A DNA stretch of 64,000 nucleotides from Reticulitermes lucifugus (GCA_026260175.1 JAKCWW010000001.1:213792-277791); one strand, 5' to 3'. Counted from the stretch's first letter, positions 23,910 to 34,734 are shown. Numbers and translations: made by a program. The notes: generated by a model not told the origin, from the letters alone.

Positions 23910-26525
23910 TGTAGTATATTATTAGTATATAGTATATAATATTAGATAACGAGCAACTTCGTGATTTGTACAGCAGGAAGAATGTTTCCATGTGATGGCG
24001 GAAGTGAGAAATTGGTACAGAATTCTCCTCGATACAGCCTTGAAATTAGCATGTTATACTGAGGTGGTGGTAGGATAATATCAATATAGATCTTAGTGTA
24101 ATAGGATTTGAGGTTGGGAGGTGATGGAGTTGGTTGGAATCCTTTAAACAGCGGCGTTTGGTATTATCGGTGGTTGAAATTTTGGGCTCAAGTACGGGGC
24201 TTTTTGGTGGTAGTTAGTTGGCTGGAGTGAGGAACGTCAGCTAGAAGTTTAACATTGCATCTTTGCCAACAACTTTGCCGTATTTGGATTCTTGTAAATA
24301 TTGCACTAATGTTTTTCATTTATTTTCCAAGTTGTGCATATAATTGTCAAAATGTCTTATGACATATGTGCTGAATCTTTGGGTTCTTGAGGTTTTATGT
24401 CGTTTTATAAAAGTATGGGAATTTAAGCTTTGTATGGGCGAGAAACGTAGTCTGTCACCTTAACAGAAGAACGTAAATTAAGGTAGTTTAAAGAACAGGG
24501 TGCTTCGAAGAGTATTACACACAAAGAAATAGGAATAAATAAAAGACCGGAGGAAGATACACAGTGAGATGATTCATAAATTATTCTCTTAACGGAGTAT
24601 CATTAGGATGGTCAAATCCCACAAGCTTGGGCAGAGCATGTAGACGGCATGGAAAGTATGGGAACTGCACATATAGTCTTGTTCGGAATACTTGCTTGAA
24701 ACCCAAACAGACGTTCCCCGACTTAAGGCAATTTAAAGTTACGCAATATCAGACTTACACAACCTTTAAAAAAGAGAAAAGAGTTAAATAATAACATTGT
24801 TTAAATGGGCGTCGAATTTTTCCTTGCGGTTATGGAAACTCAGTGAGGTTGAAGGTGGTGGAGGAATACTGTTGGGCGATAATATGCGGCGGGGTTGTCA
24901 TAGTGAGGCCGATCAGACTGCAGCGTTTTGGAGTTTCGACTGCAACTGGACTGCCTTGTGTATACGTATATAGTTGGCCATATGTGTACTGATATCTGAC
25001 TTGCACACAATTGTACTTGCGCCGGACGTTGCGGAACGTAAGTATTGCGTAAGTTTGTGAGTGGCTCTATGTTGAAGGATATTGAAGGAAGTCTCAAGAA
25101 TACGGTGGAAAGTGGGCACTCGATTCACCCAGTTCCTGGACATTATCCAAAGCATGCTTTTGTGTAAAAGGTAATGAATTTTCGGGTTGCATAAAAAGCG
25201 CGAACAGATGGATGACTACGAGCTTCTACAAAATTATTCCGGTGCCTAGAATTAATTAGCTGGAGACTCCTATGTCCAGCTCTGACTGCTACAAAGTGCG
25301 TGTCTTAGGAAACTAAAGAGCTGGAATATGTTAACTAAAGAAATTACTAAACAAACGCATGTTACTTACGAGGAACGTAAAGTGTATAAAGAGAGGAGCT
25401 ACCAACCCAAGTGCAGATGATGTGATTACTCAAGCTCCCGTCTCGAATTAATTGGATAAACGCATGGAGGTACGGAGCCACTTTACGGGATGGATCTCTT
25501 CCAATTACGACACTCGTTTTGCACCGTTTTTATACAGATAGGGCGATAATCTGGAATACGTTGTTAATTGAGATGTTGCAATCTGCATTCGTTCGTTTAC
25601 AGTGTACTGTATAGCTTCGCAAGATTAAGATTAATGTTTTGTGGATAATATATTGGTTTATAATAAAATTTAAATAAAACGTAGAATATAAAAATGTCGA
25701 TGAGTTTATTTAAGTGGCGTAGCTACAACAACCTCATAGCTTATTTTTTTAAATGTCTATGAAAATATCATTGTCGCATTTACTTCTACATCACCGAAGT
25801 GGTCACTTTTTCGTATTTTTTGACCAAAACTCTGTAGACAGTTTTCATATTGAGCATGCATGTTACATGTCCAGGCCATCTTACCCTCTATTATTTGATT
25901 AAGCTAATATTAATTATTGAAGAACACAAATTATTAAACATGTCATTAAGCCCACTGAGTTGTCTCAAGGTCCATGTAATTTTGCTCCGTTTCGTTTTTG
26001 ATATTCTCCTCTCCTCTCTTCGCAACAGGCAATGTTACCCGCATATTATAATATCAATCTATTTGTAGGAGACAGGAAGACGAAATATTCTGAATTCAGC
26101 AGTAGGAAGCCTGCCTTGAATTTAATATGTTCCAAATTTCTTTCGGAGAGCGATTTTGGTTTGCTATTGTCATTCTAAGAGATTTGGACTTTGACAGGTT
26201 ATTTTAAGGATTTACTTGATAATGCATTTCTCAGTTTCATGAAAAGAAATCTGACAAACATTGTAATCCTACTTACAATGCAAAATAATTCATCGTTGTA
26301 ATTTCTGTGTAATTGAAGGCGTAGGTTTTCTGTTGAGCGAACTGTTGGGACAGAGGTTATTAAAATGCAAGATCACGGTTACTTTACCACATCCGATTTA
26401 ATATGTAAGTGATTCAACATTCTTAAGTCTGTTGGGAGATACTTCAGCTGTGGTCTGCCAGTTGTTTCTCTTCAGATTCGGATCATTTCTCTATCGTTCC
26501 CGAATATCACGTTTCTGCAGCAGAT
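23910..26525. other. Unassigned DNA
   Basis: No recognisable gene or repeat. Two overlapping minus-strand frames at 24840-25155 of 80-85 codons show no motif I know. Confidence 0.4.
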
Positions 26526-26627
26526 GGCTATGGTAGATATAGAGCCCATGCGAAACCGGGTGCCCAGCACAAATGTGGCCAGTTTGTGGAGTGGTTGTTA
26601 CTGGGCGTGACGTTCATCCATCTCTTG

Positions 26628-26902
26628 CGCTTTTTTGGGGGGTGAAGGGTCCCGCAGCAGATGCTACGGACGCACCGCAGCCTTGAGGCTTCTTGTGCAA
26701 TCCTGTGATGAAAGTAATTAGTTTCTTTGTTTTTCCTTGTAATGGAGCACCGATGAATGAAATTTACAAGGGAAATCCGAAGTACTCGGGGGAAAAACCT
26801 GTGCCACTTTGTCCACCACAAATTCCACATTGACTGACCCAGGATCGAACCCGGACCTCCGCGGTGAGAGGCCGGCGACTAACCGCCTGAGCCATGACAC
26901 GG
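26628..26902 (-). mobile_element. SINE family C, copy 2 (inverted)
   Basis: On the minus strand box A-like TGGCTCAGGCGGTTAG and box B GGGTTCGATCCTGGG are present. The body reaches GCTGCGGGACCCTTCACC and a T-run on the plus strand. Flanks CCATCTCTTG (26618-26627) and CCATCGCTTG (26903-26912) form a 10-bp duplication with one mismatch. Confidence 0.88.
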
Positions 26903-27107
26903 CCATCGCTTGTCCTTATTATTACGAGATTTGTATGGCTAATTACTCTTAAAATGTGTTCAATCGGCAAGGGCCTATGAGTGGACACAGAAACGCCACG
27001 TAATTGGATTTATACGTCAGTAGTTTTACAGAAATAAATTAGCAAAATTTTCACCTTTTAGGGGGCTCAAGAATAAACACAATTAAATTTCCATGGCCAA
27101 GTACCGT

Positions 27108-27328
27108 GCATGCGGTGGCGCAGCTGGTTGAGCCGGAAGATCGCGGGTTTGATTCCCGTTGGAGTCATTGGAATTTTTCATTGACTCAGCCTCTAACAGA
27201 AATGAGCACCAGGAATATTTCCTGGAGGGTAAAGGCGGCCGGTGCTTAGGGCTGACAACCTTGCCATTTTCATGTCCCGATTGTCTTGAAATCTGGGAGC
27301 CTCAACCTTCTGGAACCCTTTACCTTAG
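27108..27328 (+). mobile_element. SINE family A, copy 3
   Basis: Box A GGTGGCGCAGCTGGTTGAG and box B GGGTTTGATTCCC are close together because of a small deletion between them. The body includes GGAGGGTAAAGGCGGCCGG and stops before the CTAAGGGCCTGTCC tail seen in copies 1 and 2, so the 3' end is truncated. Confidence 0.85.
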
Positions 27329-27689
27329 GATAGTGTCATTACTAATGATGCACATCATCCCTTTGAACATAAAGAAGTTTCAGTTAGATATCTGGTAAGT
27401 AGAATGAATTCGTACCCCATAAACGCCACTGTAAAAGGAAAAACTGCTAAAAAGTCGGAATATAATCTATAAGAATACTATATTATTGCTTTGGACACCT
27501 TCAACAACAAACCCCATAGACACAACCTGACAGAACTTATGAAATACACAGGGAGCAAATAAGTCATTAAGCTATTTGAGATTATTAGGTATATTAATTT
27601 AAGTGATACATACGAAGAAACAACCCTATTGAGAAGCTCAAAAATAAGAGAAACATTAATATTAAGGATGAGTATAAAAATGTTAAATC

Positions 27690-27960
27690 CCAGTGGCCGT
27701 GCAGTCTAAGGCGTAGGTCTGCGGCCGCTCCTTTACTGGGATTGTGGGTTTGAATCCCGCCGGGGACATGGATGTCTGTCTTTTGTGGGTGTTTTGTGTT
27801 GTCAGGTAGAGGTCTCTGCGACGGGCTGGTCCCTCGTCCAGAGGAGTCCTANNNNNNNNNNNNNNNNNNNNNNNNNNNNNNNNNNNNNNNNNNNNNNNNN
27901 NCCTCGAAAAATGAGGCGGCCTAGGCCCCCAAGGGGCTGTCGAGCCATTGAAAAAAAAAA
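27690..27960 (+). mobile_element. SINE family B, copy 2, with assembly gap
   Basis: Has box A-like TGGCCGTGCAGTCTAAGGC, box B GGGTTTGAATCCCGC, GTCAGGTAGAGGTCTCTGCG and the GCTGTCGAGCCATTG tail plus poly A. The target duplication GTTAAATC is at 27682-27689 and 27961-27968. Fifty N at 27852-27901 interrupt it; copy 1 has roughly 35-40 bases there. Confidence 0.92.
27852..27901. other. Assembly gap (50 N)
   Basis: Unresolved bases inside SINE B copy 2. Confidence 1.
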
Positions 27961-27969
27961 GTTAAATCT

Positions 27970-29135
27970 AGTAATGAACTTGTCCTGATTGTGTCCTAAA
28001 GTACAGGGGTCAAACTTGTAGGGTATTGTTGACGAATTTTAATAGACATGTCTTCTTGTTTCGAAATTGCAACAATGTTTCAAGAGCTGCACGACACCTC
28101 TTGCATGCGGACATTCCATAGGTACCATAGAAAACGTCATGGACATATTTTATATTACAGGAAACGGCAGCCACTTGAACAGGGTAGAAATAATTACATT
28201 TACAGGGAATCCAAAGATGGTAAATAATTAAGTGATAAATGTGCAGTTGGCGACAATGTAATATTTGATGTCCTAGTACACAACGTATAACCCAGGCGAC
28301 AGCACTAGTCCAATACGCCTTTCTCTTCACCAAGTCTTCAATACACGTACTTAGTAGTTGGTGGACGTGTGGTGTGCACAAAAGCAACAAGTTATTTCAA
28401 GGAATCAGATAATTTGTAAGTACCACAGCCTGTACAAAATACTGATTATTAGTCTATATAATGTTTCATTTAGGTACATTTTCATAAATTTGCTTCTTGT
28501 AGTATTCCCTTCTTTATATAATAACTACAAACAATAGTCTACATATTTTGGTCAAATAGGGTTGACATACTCCGCTTTTAAAAACAGCTCAAGTGTTGGC
28601 ACTAACGGATTGACATCTTGTGAGCCAACATTGTAAGTTAAAGTCAGTAAATTAATACACTCTAAGTTCTTTTCCTTTACGAATAAAAATCTGGACAAAT
28701 AGACGCTGGTATTACATTACAGATCGTAACAAAAGGTGGACGAGCTGTCAACATCACTTCTCTTAAATACATACCTAAATTACCCCAGGTTTTAATAAGA
28801 GAAAATAAAGAAAAAATGAATTTTAAGACGAATTTTAGAACGTAACGACAAAAAAGTTCTTTTGTAGAAAAATTCGGAAGAGAACACTCAAATGTAACTT
28901 AAGCCAACGGATAGCACAATGTAACGTAGTAGAGTGTAATTAATGTTAAACTTTTTGGCTACTCTAAGGTCAATATCTTTCAATACGAATTTAAGTTTTG
29001 CGATTACCTGCCATTTTAAAAGAACTGTACATTATGTAATATTTTTCTCTGTATATTTTTTAGAATAATAGCCCGACAGTACTTTAACAATAAACCGTTG
29101 TGATATGTTTGATGTACATCTTCCGTGCAACAGTC
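27970..29135. other. Unassigned DNA
   Basis: The longest frame is 126 codons on the minus strand (28010-28390). It has no recognised domain and I do not call it a gene. Confidence 0.4.
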
Positions 29136-29238
29136 CAATACACACAAATTGCACTAACAACTAGTTTTACAATTTATTTTTCAAAAAACCAACTAATGCA
29201 CATTCAATGTCACTATTTATTTTAGTTAACACTACCCC

Positions 29239-29273
29239 TACATATGTTTCGGTCCTTACTGGACCATCATCAG
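29239..29273 (-). ncRNA. Hammerhead-ribozyme-like core (left arm of IR3)
   Basis: Minus strand copy identical in its core to 29389-29423: CTGATGA, T, GGTCC, AGTAA, GGACC, GAAAC, ATATGTA. It has all stems and the extra T. Confidence 0.6.
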
Positions 29274-29388
29274 GGGGTCTTTCTAGCAAACTACACTTTT
29301 TTACATCCATAAGTTCATGTGTTATCATTTGTAGTCAAGTCACATGAACTTATGGATGTATAAAAATGAAGTTTGCTAGAAAGACCCC

Positions 29389-29423
29389 CTGATGATGGTC
29401 CAGTAAGGACCGAAACATATGTA
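29389..29423 (+). ncRNA. Hammerhead-ribozyme-like core (right arm of IR3), best formed
   Basis: Stem I CCCC (29385-29388) pairs with GGGG (29424-29427), extended by A-T. Stem II is GGTCC/GGACC around AGTAA. Stem III is the short A-C-A / T-G-T helix in GAAACATATGTA. The predicted cut follows GTA, a legal NUH site. A single T sits between CTGATGA and stem II and would bulge. Type I hammerheads with a very short stem III are known from Penelope-like elements. Confidence 0.6.
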
Positions 29424-29560
29424 GGGGTAGTGTTAACTAAAATAAATAGTGACATTGAATGTGCATTAGTTGGTTTTTTTTAAAAATAGAATAAAAATGC
29501 ACGGTGATGATAATATAAAATAATAGTTTTACAATTTTTATATTTAATATACAATGTTCC

Positions 29561-29595
29561 TACATGTTTCGGCCTTATATTTTGGCCATCTTCAG
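29561..29595 (-). ncRNA. Hammerhead-like core (left inner arm of IR4)
   Basis: Minus strand CTGAAGA, T, GGCC, AT-rich loop, GGCC, GAAAC, ATGTA, with stem I TCC/GGA. Position 7 is A here and T in IR3, the one core position where the ribozyme tolerates any base. Confidence 0.5.
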
Positions 29596-29848
29596 GGAGC
29601 TATAAGTTTGATCGACGTGTACAGCTTATATGACAACTTGTCATAGATGACTGGCAGACTATATACATATATATAATGTAAGAATAAGTGGTGACTCACT
29701 ATATATATATAATCAATATATAAAGAGATATATATATAATGTTAAAAATGAAAAAACTGGTTTTAAAAAGTTGTGGGTATTAAAAGTATTAAAAGTAATG
29801 CTCCGTATTCAAACATCCGTGGTGATGGCGTGCTTTCTTCTGTTTAAA

Positions 29849-29884
29849 ATGAAGATTGGCCAAAATGTATGGACGAAACATGTA
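29849..29884 (+). ncRNA. Decayed hammerhead-like core (right inner arm of IR4)
   Basis: ATGAAGATTGGCC then GGACGAAACATGTA. The core C and part of stem II are changed relative to the left arm. Confidence 0.35.
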
Positions 29885-30055
29885 CGGACATTGTATATTA
29901 AATATAAATATTGTGCAACTAGTTGGTAGTGAAATTTGTGCATTGTGATAACTCGATTACTATTATTGTCATCTTGATTACTTTCTGATCCATATAAAAT
30001 AGACTGCCCAACGGTATGTTATTGCAGGCCAAACTGGCCATTGAACTTAATCCGT

Positions 30056-30105
30056 AATAATAATAATTATTATTATCATTTTTATTATTTTTATTATTAT
30101 TGCTG
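30056..30105. repeat. AAT/ATT microsatellite tract
   Basis: Runs of AAT switch to ATT near 30066, forming an imperfect self-complementary low-complexity tract. Confidence 0.85.
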
Positions 30106-30494
30106 CAGACGATGTTAAGGTGCGAGTCTACAATATGGCCCGAAAATTAGTTTCCCAATTATTTACGTGAACATAAATTCAGCGACAAAATGTAAAAGGC
30201 GATACTATGGAAATACAAAAGATCAGAAACACCGATAGGAGGAAACTTGATGCTGTAAATATTGTGGTTGAGAGCGTGGCAATATCTGGCTTCTTATTCA
30301 CATATCCGCCCACGTGTACGTACCGCCAGGCTGACCACATGTAATATAAAAGTTATGTCCGTGTATAAAATGCAGAAGTATGTGTCTTGAGACCTGAGAA
30401 TGGGGATTTCAGTTGTATCTGCATATTACAAAGGTAGTTATTGATCACCATCAACACAACTACTTATTATGTTTTATCAGACGAGTTACACGGC

Positions 30495-30527
30495 TACATG
30501 TTTCGACTACTAAGTTATCATCTTCAG
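30495..30527 (-). ncRNA. Hammerhead-ribozyme-like core (left arm of IR5)
   Basis: Minus strand CTGAAGA, T, GATAAC, TTA, GTAGTC, GAAAC, ATGTA. Stem II keeps five of six pairs. Stem I ATGGT pairs with GCCGT, including two G-T wobbles. Confidence 0.5.
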
Positions 30528-30584
30528 ACCATTAAAGTACATGAACATAAAAATTACAATTGCATGTACTTGTACTTCAGTGGC

Positions 30585-30617
30585 CTGAAGATGACCACCT
30601 AGTGGTCGAAACATGTA
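30585..30617 (+). ncRNA. Hammerhead-ribozyme-like core (right arm of IR5)
   Basis: CTGAAGA, T, GACCAC (30593-30598), loop CTA, GTGGTC (30602-30607), GAAAC, ATGTA. Stem II is six perfect pairs. Stem I GTGGC pairs with GTCGT using wobbles. Confidence 0.58.
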
Positions 30618-30684
30618 GTCGTGTAACTCGTCTGATAAAAAGTAATAAACCATTGTGTTGATGCTGATTAATAAGCACCTTGCA

Positions 30685-31865
30685 ATGTACATATCATAAT
30701 CGGATGTACAAGGTAGAAATTGTTTCTGCATAACTTTATATGTGTATATTCAGAATGTAGCTGTGTTCTTAATTTCGGAGGAAAAGAAGATACAGTAAAA
30801 ATATAGGTAATTTACGTTTAATCTAACAACGACGCGCGTTCGGAACTTTGCGTCTTAGACTCTTCTCCATTTAATCCATTATGACGTCAGAATTTTGTTA
30901 CTGTTTGAAAGTTGCAGACAAGTTATAAAATATTGCCATAGGTAGCGCCAGTTACTATTTATTATTATATTTTCTCGAATTACTTATTATTTATATGTCT
31001 TCTTTGATTTTGTCTCTACTATATTTATCGGTCATAATCTTAGCTTCACCCGGTCGAACAATTTTGATATTACTGTCTTACAAACAACATTTCGTGCACA
31101 GTACGTAGCAATATCATGATACATCTCCGTAAACTACAGATTTATTGATATATTCAAGAGTTTCAGCCAAATGGAATAATTCCCTGTTCATTTCCAAGTA
31201 GACCTAACGTCCAGGTGATCAATGAAATTACACAACACTCGACCGTATAGGCTTACACAAATAGGGTTTACTGAAATATATCTCTCTATTCACAATTTCA
31301 GTTAACAGGAACAAAAATATGCAAATGCCTACTCTTTTAAAAATAAATAATACCTCAACCAATTGCCGCTCTTTTCACACAGGTTTTGTACTGTACGCTT
31401 TACCACTCGTTACAGAATGAAAGAAACAATACTTTTAAACAAAGACTGTTCCCTCGTTCACGACCTTCTCTTTACTCGTACGTACAATGCTGACGTTTTG
31501 TGATCTCGCAGATTTCGTGTGACCCAACTTTACGTCAACAGATTAGTCGGAATCAATCAGTTACGTATTAGGCAATAAATATTGTTTGCAATTATTGTGA
31601 CTTTGTTTGCATTTTTTGAACGAGTTATCCAGAAGGACGATCGCACCTACGTGGCCCCGTATTACATTTAGACCGTCTTTGGATTTTCTAAATGTATCGT
31701 GTGTCATGAAACAACCTCGCAACCTGCATGCTTTCCAGAAAGAACTTATTTGGCATGACATTTGTTTTCATTTTCTCTACAACTTTTATCCGAAGCTTTT
31801 TCTCAATTCCAAAATCATAGAAGTTTCGTAAATTTAAGCAAGTTTTCATATAAAGTGTTATTTTT
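30685..31865. other. Unassigned DNA
   Basis: No recognised feature. Confidence 0.4.
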
Positions 31866-31869
31866 GTCA

Positions 31870-32070
31870 TATTTTGAATAAAATTGGAGCTGATCCGACA
31901 AAGGTCAGTAACAATAAAAAAATTTACGAACATTTGCCGAGTGAGAGCCGACTTATTCCACTCGGACAGACTGATGTACGGACAGAAGAATGTACAGGCA
32001 TGTTGAAGCTAACATTCGCTTTCCGCAGTTTTATCATCGCGCATAACAAAGGCCAGAATCCAAATTTAAG
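31870..32070 (-). repeat. Dispersed repeat, family P (partial, inverted)
   Basis: On the minus strand CTGCGGAAAGCGAATGTTAG, CTTCTGTCCGTACATCAG and GTCCGAGTGGAATAAGTCGG correspond to the first 120 bases of the other P copies. Confidence 0.5.
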
Positions 32071-32541
32071 CACCCTGCTTTTGGTTCCATATTATGCAGT
32101 TATTTTTAAGTTTAAGGCGTGATTGAATATACGCGTATGCACATAAACTGAAATTGATTGGAAATTACATTGAGAGAATGTTAGTTCTTTATTGCGTTTA
32201 TTATTATCGTTGTTGTTATTTTTGTTGTGTCATGTAGTACGTCGCTTGAACTTTTGCGATTCTATAATTTTAGCCTGCATCTGTACTTGAGGAAATTGCA
32301 GGGTTTAAATGTTTCTCGTTTTCGATGTGTGTGCGTCTTTATCCCGATATTTCAACTTTTTAACCGGTTGACCAGCATTTGTATAGTGTGGTATGAATGT
32401 TGTACTACTGAAGGCTTCACCAACATCATAGACGTGATTTCCTGCAACCGGCAGGGTAGTAACAGTTTGGAAGACACTTGAAATTGAGAGTGGGGGGCGA
32501 CACTAGCGACACCTAATTATGGGTTCCGAAATAATTTGTGG

Positions 32542-32748
32542 CAGGGGTGCCCAACTTCTTCTTTTTTTTTTGTTAAAGGGACACTTCCGTTATTGTGGGC
32601 TGGTTCGTGGGCCTCATGTGTAAAAATAACAATGAGTAGCATACATAAACGTCTAAAGTATTGTGTAAAATTTATAGTATACATGTAATTTAAAATTGTG
32701 CGTGTGGGCCACATAACAACCTGGCGGCCCGCGTGTTGGACGCCCCTG
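32542..32748. mobile_element. Non-autonomous hAT-like DNA element
   Basis: Terminal inverted repeats CAGGGGTGCCCAAC and CAGGGGCGTCCAAC (reverse of the right end) are of the CAGGGGTG type typical of hAT short elements. GGGCC-rich shoulders (GTGGGCTGGTTCGTGGGCC, GGGCCACATAAC) flank an AT-rich middle. Flanking 8-mers ATTTGTGG and GTGTATGG match at 5 of 8, an eroded duplication. No transposase remains. Confidence 0.75.
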
Positions 32749-33364
32749 GTGTATGGTAACAGATCTTCGAAAGTACTAAATTTGATATAAAATTATAGCA
32801 TCTGTGCGAAATTATTTTTTGATCCGGTTTGAAGCAATTAAGTAATATACTATTGAAATTAAGCACATGAAATTTGGTGCGGAGATCATGAACGTATTTA
32901 CGCAGCAAGTGTCAAGTGGTGTATTTAGTGAACATTTAAAAACATGAAAATGGTATGAAACTTTGAGGTTATTTCCCAAGAATTTAACAGGGATAAAATA
33001 TGTTCTAAAATAACAAATTTTCAAAAATTAAGTAAAATATTAATAACAATAATAGAAGTAAATGTTTGTCACTAGATATCTGTGCAATGGGGAGTTAACT
33101 GTGTTTGCATTCTACTCGGAATTCTAGGAATGCTATGTTTGTAATCGGTCAGTAACCTTAGCCCTGTTGTTAAATTCCTTAGTCCTTTTGGTTTCTACTT
33201 TAAAGTTTATCACATGAGTAAGCTGTATTTCATATTCCATTCGCCAAAAATATGATAAATCCGTCCTCCTTATCTTTATTTTAGGGGAGTGGGATTCTCG
33301 AAAATTTCATACTGATCTGATTAAACCGAGTGGGAAATAACACTTGTCTAATAACAGTCAGTTT

Positions 33365-34080
33365 TAAGGCGCTTTCGCAAAATTGCGGAAAGCGACTATT
33401 AACTTCGTTATGTCTGTCTGTCCGTCCGTCCGCATGGAATAACTGGGTTCCCACTGGAAGGATTTTCATAATATTTGCTATTTTAGTATTTTTCAAAAAA
33501 CTGTTGAAAAAGTGCAAGTTTCATTAACATATAACAAGAGTAAGGGGTTGAGAACTAATTGGTTTCTGGACTTTGTCCATCGTCCGGAAGTCTAAAGTCA
33601 CGACATTTCCTGAGGACGGAAGCAGATCCAGCTTTCGAAATGTCGTGATTTTAGATTTCCGGACAATGGACTAAGTCCTGAAACCAATTAGTTCTCAATG
33701 TTACATACCATCTTCAGAATCTTTTCGATTTTATAACAATAAGGGGTACTTTACATGAACACCTACGTACATTTATGATAATACCTGGCTGAATTCTCAG
33801 AATGGGAAATATTTCAGACAAACGTTGTAGAAAAAATCAAAACACGCATTCTGTGTTCAATAACTTTTTTACCCGAAAATCATTTCCTTTATGAGATAAT
33901 GTGGAAAATATTGTAGTGCCAGGCAGGCCACAGATGACAATATAATACGAATCATGTGCTTTGCATGCTGGATAAGTAAGGCTACAGACGCACACTCAGA
34001 ATATGTAATACTTATTGCTTTACCACGGCAACAATGGTTAAGAGAACGCGCCTCAATATTACGTTATAGGTACATTACCT
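33365..34080 (+). repeat. Dispersed repeat, family P, split by an insertion
   Basis: The head palindrome CGCTTTCGCAAAATTGCGG...GCG (33370-33394) is followed by CTGTCTGTCCGTCCGTCCGC and the same blocks as 21798-22335. Continuity is broken at 33549-33732 by an inserted hairpin element. After that the repeat resumes with ACTTTACATGAACACC and TTTGCATGCTGGATAAGTAAGG. Confidence 0.7.
33549..33732. mobile_element. Hairpin element inserted in family P repeat
   Basis: Arms 33548-33609 and 33637-33697 are nearly perfect complements (about 60 bp). The flanks ATAACAAGAGTAAGGGGT (33531-33548) and ATAACAATAAGGGGT (33733-33747) duplicate the P target, differing by a 3-base indel. The 27-base loop plus start of the right arm contains CTGAGGA, C, GGAAGC, AGATCCA, GCTTTC, GAAATGTC. 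That is a hammerhead-like layout with one extra base after the core, as in the IR elements. Confidence 0.65.
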
Positions 34081-34734
34081 TTGTTGTCTTTTCTCGCTTG
34101 ACACAAACATTCGGTCTCAACTCTTCATATATATTATTGCTCTTGCCAGTCGGAAATCTAGAACACAAACAGGAGGAAACTGTACACCATCTAAAAAGTT
34201 AAAATTTTACACTAAGTCTTATCTTTCGGAACTTATGGTTCAAATCTGATGCCAGTTTCTAAAGATACCGGAGAAATTTTCAGAAAATCCGTATTCTCAA
34301 TAACTACAGTCCCTCTTATGTTAACCCGATTTGGAATATATTTTCCAAACGAATTTGGTTCCTGCATTCCACACGATTTCCGTGTTCATGTTATCAGAAA
34401 CAGACCACGTCTACGGTACAACACTGTGCTGTCTTGTACACCCCACAGTTTTTGTCTTCGAAAGTTGATGTGGTTCTTTTTGGTTTACTAGTCTGCAGTT
34501 CATTGATCTGATATTTCGTTACGCACCTTCACTTGATACTATTTTGGCAATAGTATCACTTTGTGACATGCGTCTTGGAGCCTTCACGGAGACTAATTTA
34601 ATAAAATCTTCTTGCTCTGACGGCAGCGTCAGGTGGTTCTAGTAAACATATATTTCAGGCTCCAACGCCGTCTCCATTATAGGCGTGCAAAAGGTCAGAG
34701 GAGGTATATGAGTTGAAAGGCTGGGTGTTGAGTC

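Larger units (their letters stand above)
29176..29523. mobile_element. Inverted-repeat element IR3, nested in IR4
   Basis: The 348-bp insert is bounded by a perfect 14-bp duplication TAGTTTTACAATTT at 29162-29175 and 29524-29537. Its 133-bp arms (29189-29321 and 29341-29473) differ at only a few positions, all near the centre. The loop is 19 bases. Each arm has a complete hammerhead-type core. A 14-bp target duplication fits a retroelement inserted by an endonuclease with staggered cuts, as in Penelope-like elements. Confidence 0.75.
29140..29943. repeat. Inverted-repeat element IR4, interrupted by IR3
   Basis: The right arm ends ...ATTGTGCAACTAGTTGGTAG with AAATTTGTGCA at about 29932. Its complement is split on the left between 29140-29175 and 29524 onward, because a second element sits inside the left arm. 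Inner arms carry hammerhead-like cores at 29561-29595 and 29849-29884. The centre (about 29610-29845) includes TA-rich runs. IR4 is older than IR3. Confidence 0.65.
30431..30681. repeat. Inverted-repeat element IR5 with two hammerhead-like cores
   Basis: Arms of about 115 bp run from AAGGTAGTTATTGATCACC to its imperfect complement ending GCACCTT at 30681, with a short loop near 30546-30562. The two arms have diverged, yet paired positions inside each core stay compatible. Confidence 0.7.

Noticed and set aside
24840-25155. Two overlapping minus-strand frames of 80-85 codons
   Set aside because: No recognisable domain; could be part of an unknown repeat but there is no second copy in the window.
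28010-28390. 126-codon open frame on the minus strand
   Set aside because: No domain, signal or relative recognised; length is within chance for this much AT-rich DNA.
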